Shown piece after piece: positions 11,240-23,200 of a stretch of DNA of 64,000 nt (positions are counted from its first letter, which is position 1; each line of letters opens with the position of its first letter). The position numbers were made by a program, and so were the translations under genes. Source of the stretch: Apoda limacodes (lineage: Eukaryota; Arthropoda; Insecta; Lepidoptera; Limacodidae); NCBI GenBank assembly GCA_946406115.1, contig OX291550.1, positions 24,962,722 through 25,026,721 of the forward strand, in the 5' to 3' direction. The notes beneath the pieces were generated by a model. That model was not told the DNA's origin. It did not search any database and worked only from the letters and a program-made list of their open reading frames with translations.

Positions 11240-11870
11240 AAACCGGACAAGTGCGAGTCTGGCTCGCGCACCGAGGGTTCCGTACAAATAATACAAATTA
11301 TTTAGATAGCTCTTCCTTCAAGAGATCAGGTCTTCTAGGTCAACGGGAAGTACCCCATGGGTTTTGATTTATTTGTGTCACAAATTGCGATAGAAATGAC
11401 CGTATTTTAGGCCTATTTTTTTCTCACATTGGCTTAGAAGATTGATTTTTTTACAAAGTAAAGTGCCCGTAGACTTTACCTACTATTTGATATTAATTTG
11501 ACCTAGATACCTCCACCGCGTAAAAGTGTCTTGACAAACAGACAGACAAACTTTTTTTAAATGTGTTATAACCACAAATTAACAACAAAATTCGGGTTTT
11601 TTCCTATATATGGATGTAAGACCTAGCTTTGTGTCAAATTTCATGATTCTAGGACAACGGGAAGAACCCCACAAGTTTTGATTTATTTGTGAATAACTTA
11701 ATACCTAAATATGCGACAAAAATAGCCGTATTTTTTTATTGCGTTCACATAAAAGATTGATTTTTTTACAGCTTTAAGGGACCGTAAACCTTAGTATTTG
11801 TTATGACTTTCAACGTGATACCTTTACACATGCCTGGAAACCTAATAACGAAGTAAATTTAATTTTTTTT
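11240..11870 (+). repeat. Lepidopteran CAAGTGCGAGTC dispersed repeat
   Basis: The unit starts ACAAGTGCGAGTCTGGCTCG, then GGGTTCCGTAC, and contains two diverged blocks sharing ACGGGAAG and TTTTGATTTATTTGTG (about 11340 and 11655). Relatives occur at 19258-19345, 26800-27290, 46870-46950, 55740-56210 and 56497-57065. It has no ORF. Class is uncertain. Confidence 0.6.
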
Positions 11871-14444
11871 TTTTATTTTTTGCCTGGTATTCAGTTTTCA
11901 CGGTAAAATTCGTTTCGTATATAAATTAGAAAATGCAATTTCAGAAGGTTCTCAAATCCAGGACTTATTTCAGAAAGACAGATGATTTTAAATTAAAAGT
12001 ATTATGCAATCCATACTAATATTATAAATAATGTCTGTTTGTTTGTTTATCCTACTATAACTTGGCAACGAAGCAACGGATTGCCAAGATTTTTTACATA
12101 GCAATAGTTAATAAGATTTTAGTTTGACAGCTGTCATCCGAAATGAAGATCTCGATGAGATTTATCATTTCTCTAAAGAAGCACCTAGTCAGCGATCAGT
12201 AGTTTCCGAGATATAGCCCTTTTTAATTTGACAGCAGTCATTTGAAATTACCTCCTGGATAAGATATATTAGGGAGACCCCGTTGCAGGAATTTCACAAT
12301 CCACTATAGGAAAAATTTACTGTTGCCATACTATATACTGAACTACGCGGGTGTACCACGGGCAACAAAGGAGGTTATTTCCCCCATCGATATGAATATT
12401 TCTTTGTGGTTTACGAAAGAAGGCCGAGTCGCTTCAGCCGTTGTGGGCCCCACGTAGGGGCACAGGCCTCTTCTTAAAAACGTCCACGGCGATGGCCAGG
12501 AGCGAATTGGTGGACTTCCGTCAAGAGAGATTGACCAATAGACGGTTATAATTCTCTAACCGCCCAAAAGCCAAGTCGGACTTGGCTTAAACTGCTATCT
12601 TATAACATCAACTAGGATTGACAGTTTAACAAATCCTTCGAAGCAAGGAGCTCGGAAAATGTACCACTAGGCAGTCGACTATCCAGAAAGTTGCTAACGC
12701 TACGAGTTTCATAGAGTAAATACTAGAAAAACTATTTTTTTTACTTCATGTTTACAGTACCAAAGTAAAGTAAGATTAGAAGTCATACGCTATCTACAAC
12801 CACACCACTAAGACGTTATCACCAGCCGCCAGTCGAAATAAATAACAATAAAATTCACGTTCATTTTCACGTAAAAATTTCCATTAACGTTCATACGAGA
12901 ACTAGCGACTATTTACCTACGCAATAGCTACCATAATCGGCCCCTCAAGGTATTAGTCAGACTCTTAATCACAGGATGCTAATCATTAAAAAAAAAATCC
13001 AGCTAGCGTGTCGCAAATTGTGACGGAATTTGTGGAAACGGTTCAAATTGAAGTCCTTTCTGGGAAGGCGCGGTTCAGCGAAGAACCAGTCCGGTGATTC
13101 TAGGTAGTTTTTGCAACAGCTGGTCGGCGGCAACGTTACCGGGAAACTCTTACACTTTTATCTTACATACATTTTTACATTCTTATACATAATTATTTTT
13201 AAATTGGGTAACAAACCGAGAAGTTCAGATGTAGGTATATGGTAGGTACAAAGTTCGTTTTGAAAGCGAATCCGACTTTTTATACAAACTGTTTTACATT
13301 AGAAATCCTTAATTATATATTTCATAGATTTATTTGTACTGAATCTGGAATAAAACATAAAAGTAATTAAACATTAGATAAGATAAATACATAGTTATAT
13401 ATATATTTCATTTCATTATATATATATGTTTAAATTGATGGTTCATTGCATTCTTCAAAGGATTCCGGCTCCGTCTTCACAACCAAGGGATCTAATTTGT
13501 CTCCTTGTGCCTCTTAACCTTATGAAGACTGCTCTTATCAATTCTCAGCCAGTAAATTATTTGAGGATATGCTTTTTCTATTACTCGTTTAGTTTAGTGT
13601 AGTTTTTTTAAGAAACTGTTATATTCAGTATAGGGCTCCGTCACATGAGATAATGAGTGGGGTGAGTGACGCTCCTAAGTTCTCAACAGCATATTTTAAA
13701 AGCTTTTCTCTACTATGCCTTTGTACTGTTTTACAGGTGAGAAGGAAGCGTCAGCAATTACTATGCGAACGTCAAAGAACGCTTTTCTTGCAGGTTCCCA
13801 AACACCATTTAATAATATTATCTTATCAATGCTGGTGGACTTGTATTTGCATCACGCAATAAAGGTTCTATTGAACTAAGTCCCCAGGCTGATTCAGCCC
13901 AATGTTTGCAATCATATCTATGTTGATTACAGCTGTGAGATCTGTATTATTTGCAATTGTGGAAATAATAGCCATTGTGATAATTTCGTTTCAATTGCCT
14001 GGCTTTTTTTCCTTTTTCATAGTATCAGCAGCATATATTTGATGGGCTAATAAATCTAGAGTTTTAACGTACCTGGTAGCATGAGTTAGTACTTTGTTTG
14101 ATTCTAAGGAAGTCTTGAGGCTTTTTGCACTTTTTGTTGGGTAATTTATGACAACCTAGTTTGACTGGTAAGAAGAAAAGTTGATGTTCCAGTGAAGTTT
14201 TTTTATGTATCTAAGATATATGATGTTAATGTTGTCATAATGTTTTGACTTATGAAATTAATTCTTCTTTTGTTTCACTCATTACAGTTTGCAGATATCT
14301 CCATTCGCATGTTTGTGATATTGTAAGGACTGCATGTTCGACATGTGGTTGTTCAAACGTTTCGTTATAAACATTTCGCTTTACAAAATGCCGCTTTTTC
14401 ATATATCGCTATTAACCATAATGATAAAAATCTTGAGTTTGTAA
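11871..14444. other. Intergenic repeat debris
   Basis: A dispersed repeat with TCCATACTAATATTATAAAT is at 12008-12370, and a fragment with GGGGCACAGGCCTC at about 12435-12500 recurs near 20370 and 32938. The rest, including 12600-14440, shows nothing I can name. Confidence 0.45.
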
Positions 14445-14469
14445 CAGTGGCACTACCGGAAGCACTACT

Positions 14470-14560
14470 AGTAGTGCAACAGTTAAAATTCATTTACTGT
14501 AGCACTACTGATTCAATACAAGTAGTGCCACGGTAAAAAATCATTTACCATAGCACTACT
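14470..14560. repeat. Two tandem 40-base hairpin units
   Basis: Units at 14470-14509 and 14521-14560 both have arms AGTAGTGC and GCACTACT around a variable inner stem. The inner stem differs between copies with one compensatory pair change (A-T to G-C). Confidence 0.7.
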
Positions 14561-14713
14561 GATTTAATACAGTTTATTGAGAGATGGGCAACTATGGTAT
14601 TTGCCGAACAGTCGGTTTTCAAATTGATGAATAGTCGGCAATGCCGATCATTCCAATACTCGTCTTTCGGAGGTTTTCGGGATTCGTCACGCGTAAGCCT
14701 TAATGACCGTGGG

Positions 14714-15370
14714 GTGGTTTTTTTTCTGAACTGACAATGCAGTTGGCTGTTGCAGCCATTACTGCTTCACCGGGCTTTTTGGGGCGAGACTCTGAAGGAG
14801 CCTCAGCCAATATAGCGCCCAACGCTCAAGGGCTCCCCGCGGGGGAAGCCTGGGCTTGGGTGAGTCACCGCCAGGAGGGGAGTTCCCCGTTACGCGGGTG
14901 CGGTTTCGATTGAGTGGGGGCGAGAAGCGCCTTGGCACTCTTTGATACCTCGTGTATCCTTGCGGGCGCCGACGAACCCGGGGACGTCGGCGTCGTGTAA
15001 GGAGCTCCCCCCTTACACCTATTAGGGGAGGTCTTAGAGGTCGCTATCCGGACAGCGAGATCGTCATCTGGGGCCGTTAGAACGTGCCGAGGCCGCCTAG
15101 TTATAGTTTAACGACCATGCACAGGTCGGTCGGGAGGATGATACGTTGAGGATTGCGCAATTAGTCGATTCGGGTGATTTTTTCGGGTGAAATATTGGGG
15201 AATCGTAGGAAGCTCGAAGTCCATGTGTAGGTCCGCATCCGCTCCGGAGGCCACTCTGAGAAAGCTGTTTTGGAGGGTCTGAAGTTTATGGAGATTGCGT
15301 TTGGATATCGCAGCCTACGCTAGCAAAGGCTAGTATGGGGCGGATACAAGATGTGTAAAGATTCAGCTTA
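14714..15370 (-). mobile_element. Jockey-clade LINE 3' end
   Basis: On the minus strand it encodes the C-terminus (LQTLQNSFLRVASGAD-like, ELPTIPQYF) and a GC-rich 3'UTR, ending in a poly(A) run seen as T's at 14718-14726. It matches the 3' part of the plus-strand copy at 36550-37150. Confidence 0.8.
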
Positions 15371-16098
15371 TTTCTAAGCAACATCTTACTGTACTTGCCT
15401 ATCATTGGAACAGGGCGGCTGAACATGTTGTAACTTGTACGTTTTTTGTTTACAATTTCATTTTAATTGTTCGTTTTGATTTTGTTGCGCCACCACCACA
15501 CCGGTATAATCTTTTTGAGATAAATAAAAGAATAATGTTTCGTGTGTGGTATCACGAAATGTCGAAAAAAAAATCGCGATCGTGAACATTCATCGATGAT
15601 ATTGTAGATGAACCGGCGAAACTGAAATGTAACCAGTACCAGGGAGTCATTTCATGCGGTGGTCAAGTAAGAATAAGTGACTACGACAACAAATATGACG
15701 AACCATACCTATAAAAAATAAAGCACAAGTTGATATTTCAATTCGCAGGTTCTATTGAACGTAGTTCAAACGAGTTCCATTCGTCATCTTCTCGATCGCA
15801 ACTCGAAACCTTGCCTCCGATGCCTAGTCCATCAATTCCAGCGGGAAGCGAAGTACAAACACAACAAAGTACCTATATAAGAAAGTTTAACACTCCAGTG
15901 AAAAATGTGACTGCACCTATCAATTTGGCAACCCACTGTATAAGTGTGTGACAAACAAACAGACATGACAAAATTCTAAGAGTTTTTGCCATTTGTCTAC
16001 GGAACCCTAAGAATGTGGTTATAAATCTAAATTAAAACATATATTAATGAAAAAAAATGTATTATAAATTTAAAAGTCATATAAAACTACATCACTAG
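15371..16098. other. Gap between LINE and FANCI 3' end
   Basis: Apart from the weak exon candidate at 15748-15952 there is nothing I can name. It includes the FANCI 3'UTR, whose end is not marked by a clear poly(A) signal. Confidence 0.4.
15748..15952 (+). CDS. Possible terminal exon, unknown
   Basis: An AG acceptor (AATTCGCAG) opens a frame reading GSIERSSNEFHSSSSRSQLE and on for 68 residues to a TGA. The composition is Ser/Thr/Pro rich. I found no matching upstream exon, and transposon origin is possible. Treat as a weak candidate. Confidence 0.2.
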
Positions 16099-16217
16099 TT
16101 ATGCCACTCGTTTTCGCTTCTTTTTTCGACCGTTCTCTTTCTGTTCCTCGTCCTCTTGTGGTTTCTCTTCCAGCAATGATAGGACTTCCGTCGCAGCTTC
16201 GTTGATGTCTTCATTCT
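16099..16217 (-). CDS. FANCI: FANCI exon 24 (C-terminal acidic and basic tail, stop)
   Basis: The exon reads an acidic stretch (EEKPQEDEEQKEN) then GRKKKRKRVA and a TAA stop, like the human EPAKKKRKK end. The basic run is a likely nuclear localisation signal. The exact EDGE tetrapeptide reported near the vertebrate C-terminus is absent. No canonical AATAAA is obvious in the 100 bases downstream. Confidence 0.93.
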
Positions 16218-16959
16218 CTACAATAAAACCAAGTAAAGGGGGGGGGTGAATTATAGAAAAAGTTAACAGATTACATTGAAATGCACATCAAAGTCTATCA
16301 TAAACTACTTTTTATTCGAATAGACTTTTATTAGCACTTTTGAATCATCAATTTAATTATCAATTCTATAGACTTTTCTACCAGTTCGGGATGATTATAC
16401 ACTACCGAGAGGAGCCGATTAGAAACTCGGTAGTTTACCTTTTATATATTTTTTTAAACAAAGATAGATGTATTGTTATATATTAACTAATATAGAACAA
16501 TTGACACCCGACAGCAGGCGATTCTATTACATATAAATCACCTGCGGGTTAAGTCATGTTACAGTAAGGGTAGATTATTAATTAATTTAAGCATTCCTAG
16601 TTTTATTATTGTAATGTATTATTTAAGTACGTATGTTAAAATAATTTAACTTTGACTTATGTAATTGAAATTATTAGAACAATGTGCCCAGTAATATCTG
16701 TTGTTTAAAATTGTTAATAATTGTTAACAACTATAACTACAACCTATAACACGTCTATCTATTATTTGTTAAGTTTTCAGTATTGCAGCATCATATGTGT
16801 ACCTATGTACATGTGTATGTACTTACAGCAAACGTAAACATATTTAATATTAACACGGAAAACAAACTTTATATAAGTTGACATATACCTACCCTTTTTT
16901 CCAAGATCTTTTCGTAAATATGAGACTCATACATATAAAAATCTTTAGCTTATTTATAG

Positions 16960-16991
<32 letters not shown>

Positions 16992-17176
16992 TTTCAGTAT
17001 TGCAGCATCATATGTGTACCTATGTACATGTGTATGTACTTACAGCAAACGTAAACATATTTAATATTAACACGGAAAACAAACTTTATATAAGTTGACA
17101 TATACCTACCCTTTTTTCCAAGATCTTTTCGTAAATATGAGACTCATACATATAAAAATCTTTAGCTTATTTATAG

Positions 17177-17210
<34 letters not shown>

Positions 17211-20200
17211 TTATACTAGATATTTATGTGACCAAAACTTTGTTTTACTACATAACCCAACGAATAATGGTCCATTGGCGTAAACTGCTTTTGCGATATC
17301 CGGTGGAACCCAAAGTGGTTAAAACTTTATTTTAATCTACGTTTTGGCCAAAACACGGTTTCAGATTTCATGGTGAAATCCTCCCAAAGAAATGATAATA
17401 ATTTTTGGACATATTAAACAGCGCCATCTGGTCCCAAACTAAGCAAAGCTTGTATTATGAAAACCAGACAACGGATACAAATACTTATATACTTTTTTTT
17501 TGTAAATATATACATATCCATAAATACACCCAGACTCTAGACAAACAGAAATGTTTGTCACATCCATAAAATGCCCTTAAATTATTGAATAATCATAAGT
17601 TTTTATTAAATAAATTGAAAGTATACATTTAACAATACTAACCACGAATGTTTGTGTCTCTACAGTCTGTTTTTTCTTACTTGTCTTATTTTGTAAATTT
17701 AACTGATTTTAGCTCAAAATTTTCAATTTTCTTACTTGAGTCTAAACCATGGTTTTGAAATAAGATGTGTTGAAAAAACAGTGTATAGAGTTGGCTATAA
17801 GACGGTTTTAAAGAGCATTGCGGAAGGGTAAAAGTGTTGACCTCAGACATAATCCGTGCCAAGTTTTGTACTAGATACATGCCAATATCTGTGGTGTCGT
17901 GGTCATCGCATCTCTGTTCTCTGGCCCCAAGCGCCTCCTGGAGCACGGGCGCCCGGATACGAAAGTCGCGCGCAGTTCCCAATGACAAGTATTGTTGAAA
18001 CTCCAACTATACAGATAAATTCACATACATAATATATTTCTAAGTCTTTCTTTCTTTCTTCGTCTTAAAAAATCACGAAATCATTTGATTTTCTTTGAAT
18101 AGGGACCGCTAAACAACGCATAGGTCGATCCATACCTAATCTCAAGCTACTGAATTTAATATACATAGTTGCATAAAAAACATTGAAAAAGTAACAGTTT
18201 TCAGAAAACGTTCATATAAGTTTATAAACAAAGCAAAAAAATAAATATTTAATTTCCTTCAAATATTTTATATATAGACCTATAATTGGGGTGTATCGTT
18301 ACAATTCTCAATATTTTCATACTCTCGTACTTAAATTTTTAAATGAAATACCAAACCTTTGACTTTTTAGTAACCCGTTGCATAAAGTATGTTCTGCAAC
18401 ATTGAAGCACAAGCATCGAGTAAACCATACTGAAAAGAGCTGCGACACGCTTCCGCTAGATGGCGCTGGTTCGTGATCGCAGCAATTGCATAAAATACTT
18501 TAAAGCACACAGCTCAATTTGTTATTATTTATGTTGTCCCTACCTTAGCCTTGTTAGCAAGTAGTATGACATTCCTGCTGAACTGTTCGGCGGCCAGCAC
18601 AAGCCGCGGGATGAGCTTAGTGTCACGAAGCACGCGGCTCGCCGACTGCTGCTGCTGCGACGCTTCCAAGAACGTTATGAGATTGTCTGTCGCTGAAGAC
18701 AACTTTTTACCACTCAGCTTCAATAAGCGGTCAAGCCTGTTGACAAGAGTTTAGGCAAATTATTGTTCGTAGTAAAATATCAGGGACAGTGGTTAAGGAT
18801 GAAAGATTCTCTTCTAAAAACTACGACCAATTAGATTAGAATTAAAAATAATTAAAAGGCGACAAAACCAGTACTGCAGCATGCCTTATTTTATTTTGAA
18901 TATTATTTCATTTATTATAAAATAACATGGTTTGAATCACACATCACCGCCCATCTAAAACTACTGAAGCTTGAACGTAAAATTTTAAACATAGATGTAT
19001 TTAATGACGTAACGAAGATAAGAAATTAACTATTTTTCACGTAGGCTAGGAACTCAAAAATAATTGAACTTTTACTCTCAAAAGTCGCATAAATATTGAT
19101 TTTACAGACAAAAATATATTTGAATATAATGAAAGAACATTAAATTAACTAGAGAAAAAAGATCTTGTACTTATCGCGTCCGAAAAACCGTTTAGAAGAT
19201 ACTTGACAAAACGCGTTTTCTTAGACGGCTGCTTACGCACACTTCATTAAGCAAAACAATCGGCCAAGTGCGAGTCGGACTCAAGCCCAAAGAGTCTTAG
19301 GAATAGGGTCCCGTTTTTTACCCTTTGGGTACGTTAACCTGGAAAGCACTAAGGAATAGAATATTATTTACTGGCGACCGTTTACGATATTTAAACTTCA
19401 AATATATATAAATAGACCTTGCACACCAGTGACAAACTATACGTGAATCATAGTAAGGTTCACAAGGGCTTGTATGCAATATCTAAGGAAGCGTCCCCTT
19501 CCCCACCGCACCGCCTCACCACACTTTTGTCACCAGTTTTCCGCAAAGATGTTCTACTTATACTATTCAACTACTTTGAATATAGTATACACTGTACACA
19601 AAATATGTACATCGATATAAGTCTATAGCCGCGTGACGCGGTATCATGATTTACTACCTTTTGCGACTTCCTCCGAAATCCCTCGAGCTTCAGTTTACGC
19701 GACGATTAAGTCCAAGAGAAGGGTTAAGTGTGCGTAGTATGAATAGGTCTTTCAGAAGTTACATGTGATACAAGACAGTACAGCAAGTTAGAGTGCAATC
19801 ACAAAAATATACACCAATACAGATCAATCGTTCGGTCTCATGTGAATTCGTTCCTTACCAACCCCCCAACGTCTGACGCATTCAAGGCGCGGTAGTACTA
19901 CATTGGATATATTTTAAAATAAAGCGATCAAAGTGTTGTACAACGATAGAGAAGAGAATAACATAAAAAAAGTCCACTACCGCAAAAGGTTCGGTGCCGC
20001 CAGGTCTGGCGGGAGATGTCCGATGAGTGAGGCCAGCAACGAGTAATGCCGCACAGCAGCGCACAACACACGATCTGAATTGCCACCGACGCTGCACCGC
20101 AGCTTGCAGCATGCACGCATCCAGTTCGACAGCTGACACAGCTGCAGCACAATGCACTTGTATACCTCTTTTAATTCTGCAATAGACAACAAAGATTGAT

Positions 20201-23200
20201 TGGAAAATGGTCTATTTCTATATTTTCTATTCCGTTTACAATGCAAATCGTGAAAATTATATAGAATGAAATGTAGGTCCTCGCTTTGGCCGTTAAACGA
20301 TCTACTGCTGCCCAGGTCTCTCCTTGAAGAATAAGGCTTAGGCCTCAGTCATTACACGAACCAATACAGGGGCACAGGCCCCTCCTTAAAAAAGGACACT
20401 TAGGCGTGTTGGCGGACGTTGTTGTACGAGTGCCCACTGGACTACCAAAGTTTTCAAAGGCCTCTTACTAGGCGAGCAGGGGCACTCCATGCACAAATCA
20501 CACACGACGACGATGCTTAACTTTGCATGTCGTTTTTGATAGACGAATGTCATTGGGTCATAAACTCTACGAAATGTAAGGTTACTGGCAAAGACTCAGA
20601 CAAAAGCTAGTTTCACATAGTTTAGAAATTATCGCGTTATTTATTTTTTTAACATAGAATTATTTATTTACATTTTATAAATTGCACTTATTTATTAAAC
20701 TACGTAACAATAATAATACAACAGAAAATTACAAAAATGTGTGTGCCCGCGCGGTAGAGTTCTAATAATGGTTGCTGCATTTCCGAACATTTCCCAACCG
20801 CAAAGTGCACAAATATGTTATCGGATAGTAAGATAGCATATTTGAGTGGCTTGTTCCGTACTACTTTTTCGACAGCCACCGCGGCTATTTCGTTTCCCTG
20901 ACCATGACAGGGGATACTACAGGCACTTTTTCGACATGTCAGTCCATAGAGGCTGCGGTCCGAATTGCGCTCACAAGACTTACGAGCGTAGGCACGCTTA
21001 TGAGTGGACCGAATTGAAATTCGCACTTATGGTCGTGAGTGACGTTTTCAAATCGGACCAGGCGTAAGCGCGCTCAAAAGTTAACCTAAAATTTATTTTC
21101 AAGATTTCCTTATTTTCGTTCGTAGATATAGTTATTTCTATAGTTTTACCTCGCATATTTCAAGGCAAGCTCTGTGTACGGTAGAAAAACGATTTGGCAA
21201 TCACAAACTTAAATGGTATTTTATTAATAACAACTGAAATGGTTCGAGGCATTGACTCTATATTTTGAATTATGTACTCTTATATTACGTGCATTTACAG
21301 GTTTACCATGGAGTAACAGTTCGAAAGTTCGCGCCAAAAAAAACAATAACAACAAAACCAAAATAATAACAAACCTTCATGTGTCAGTTTGACGTTTGTT
21401 GACCGTGCTTACGACGCCTTTCCTCTTCACCGAAGGCACTGTTAGCTCGCGGATATGACGTCACTAATGACGTCATATTACTCAAGAGGCAGATTTGTAA
21501 GTGCCGTGAGCGCAATTCGAACCGACTTATGGGCGCGCCGATGGCGCTACCGGCACTTTCGGCGCAATTCGGACCGCAGCCAGAGTCTAGACTGGTCAAC
21601 ATCTGAACCACACAAGCACATATGAGACCAGCATAAGCCACACAACACTCGAAGCGAATCACAACAACTACTCGGAAACTGTCACTGCCAAGTGTCAACT
21701 GTATTAATTATAGGTCACGTGGGCATACGCTGTTAATATATATCCCCATACTAATTCCATTTCAAAAATGCTTTTAAATACTTAAAAAATTGTACATAAC
21801 GACGTCACAACTATTAAGCCTGCAAAAACGCTACATTGCAGTGCGCTCCAGGTAGCAACGGGCGGGACGAAACAGTAAGGTTAGTAAAACGAAGCTGTCC
21901 CTGGTAAGAGTTACCACTTCGAGGAAAAACCGTATTCTATAAATGGTAAAAACCTCCTACCTCTATCTATCCTCTGTTGGTTAGCGTCAGCAGCGTAGTT
22001 GAGAGCAACTCCCAAATCCCTGGCCCGAGTCAACAAGTGTTCGCAGCATTTGAACCGGTGCCCGAGATGTAGGCACACGTGACTGAGCACCGTCTGACCG
22101 CTGCGAGAGTCGATACTGGGGAAATGACTTGATTCTTCGCCTACTGACGTATCGTCTTCCTAAATGTAGAATTATATAACACTATAAAATGTAAAAAATT
22201 ACATATTAAAAAAAGAAACAGAATGGACATTGATTCTGAAATCATCATCATCATCTCAGCCGCAAGAAGTCCACTGCTGAACATAGGCCTCCCCCATAGA
22301 TTTCCAAAGGAAATGGTTGGAAGCGGCCTGCATCCAGCGTCTTCCTGCGGCCTTCCCTATGTCGTCTGACCACCTTCCGACGCTGCGTTTGCCAGTCCGT
22401 GGCCTCCATTCGAGAACCTTTCGGCCCCATCGACCATCATTTCTACGTACTATGTGCCCTACCCACTGCCACTTCAACTTGCTAATGCGCTGGGCTATGT
22501 CGGTGACTTTCGTTCGTCTACGTAGACGAATGAAAGTCATCGATTCTGAAATACTAACAAAAAATTTTAAAAAAAAAACTTCTAGACAGAAAACTTTTAT
22601 TTATTATCTTCCTCATATGTAAGATAACTTCAAATCACTAAACCATTTTCTGTATGCAACTAAGTTTGAACAAAAATTGGATAAAATACTCACATCTATA
22701 CGTCCAAGAGCTGTGTTTAGTTTAAGCAGCAGGTCGTCCAACAGTTGTGCCTCTTGTTGGTCCCTGCACCCGGCCAACAACAATGCCGGTAGAAGAGATA
22801 TACAGTCTTGTTTGCTCTTACGGACGTAATCTTCCAGTTTTAATATTACCTAGTAATAAAAAGTGCCTTATTATTTTCTTTGTTTTTTTTTTTAAAATTA
22901 AAACGGTTTTTGAAATAAATAGGTAGTTTATATAACTAAATTTCAAAAATTTAAATTTTGCAACTTCTTTAATGGTGTTTTTTTAGGGTTCCGTAATCAG
23001 AATAAAATATATATTTAAGGGGGCTCCCATACAACAAACGTGATTATTTTTGCTCGATTTTGCTCAATATTGATAACGGCAACAGGTAGACGATTAAAAT
23101 ATTAACAGAATATTCAGGTATATAGTCACTTTAAAAATACATAATTAAATTAAAATAAAACTTAAATAAAAAAATAAATGAAAAGTGGAATAAGCCTTTC

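Larger units (their letters stand above)
20177..21960 (-). other. FANCI intron 20
   Basis: The intron holds a GGGGCACAGGCC-type repeat fragment near 20330-20420 and an inverted-repeat element at 20950-21580 with two TGACGTCA sites. Confidence 0.55.

Noticed and set aside
18551..18754. Plus-strand frame MLASSMTFLLNCSAASTS
   Set aside because: It is antisense to FANCI exon 22.
19882..20157. Cys-rich minus-strand frame MHCAAAVSAVELDACMLQ
   Set aside because: It is an out-of-frame shadow of FANCI exon 21.
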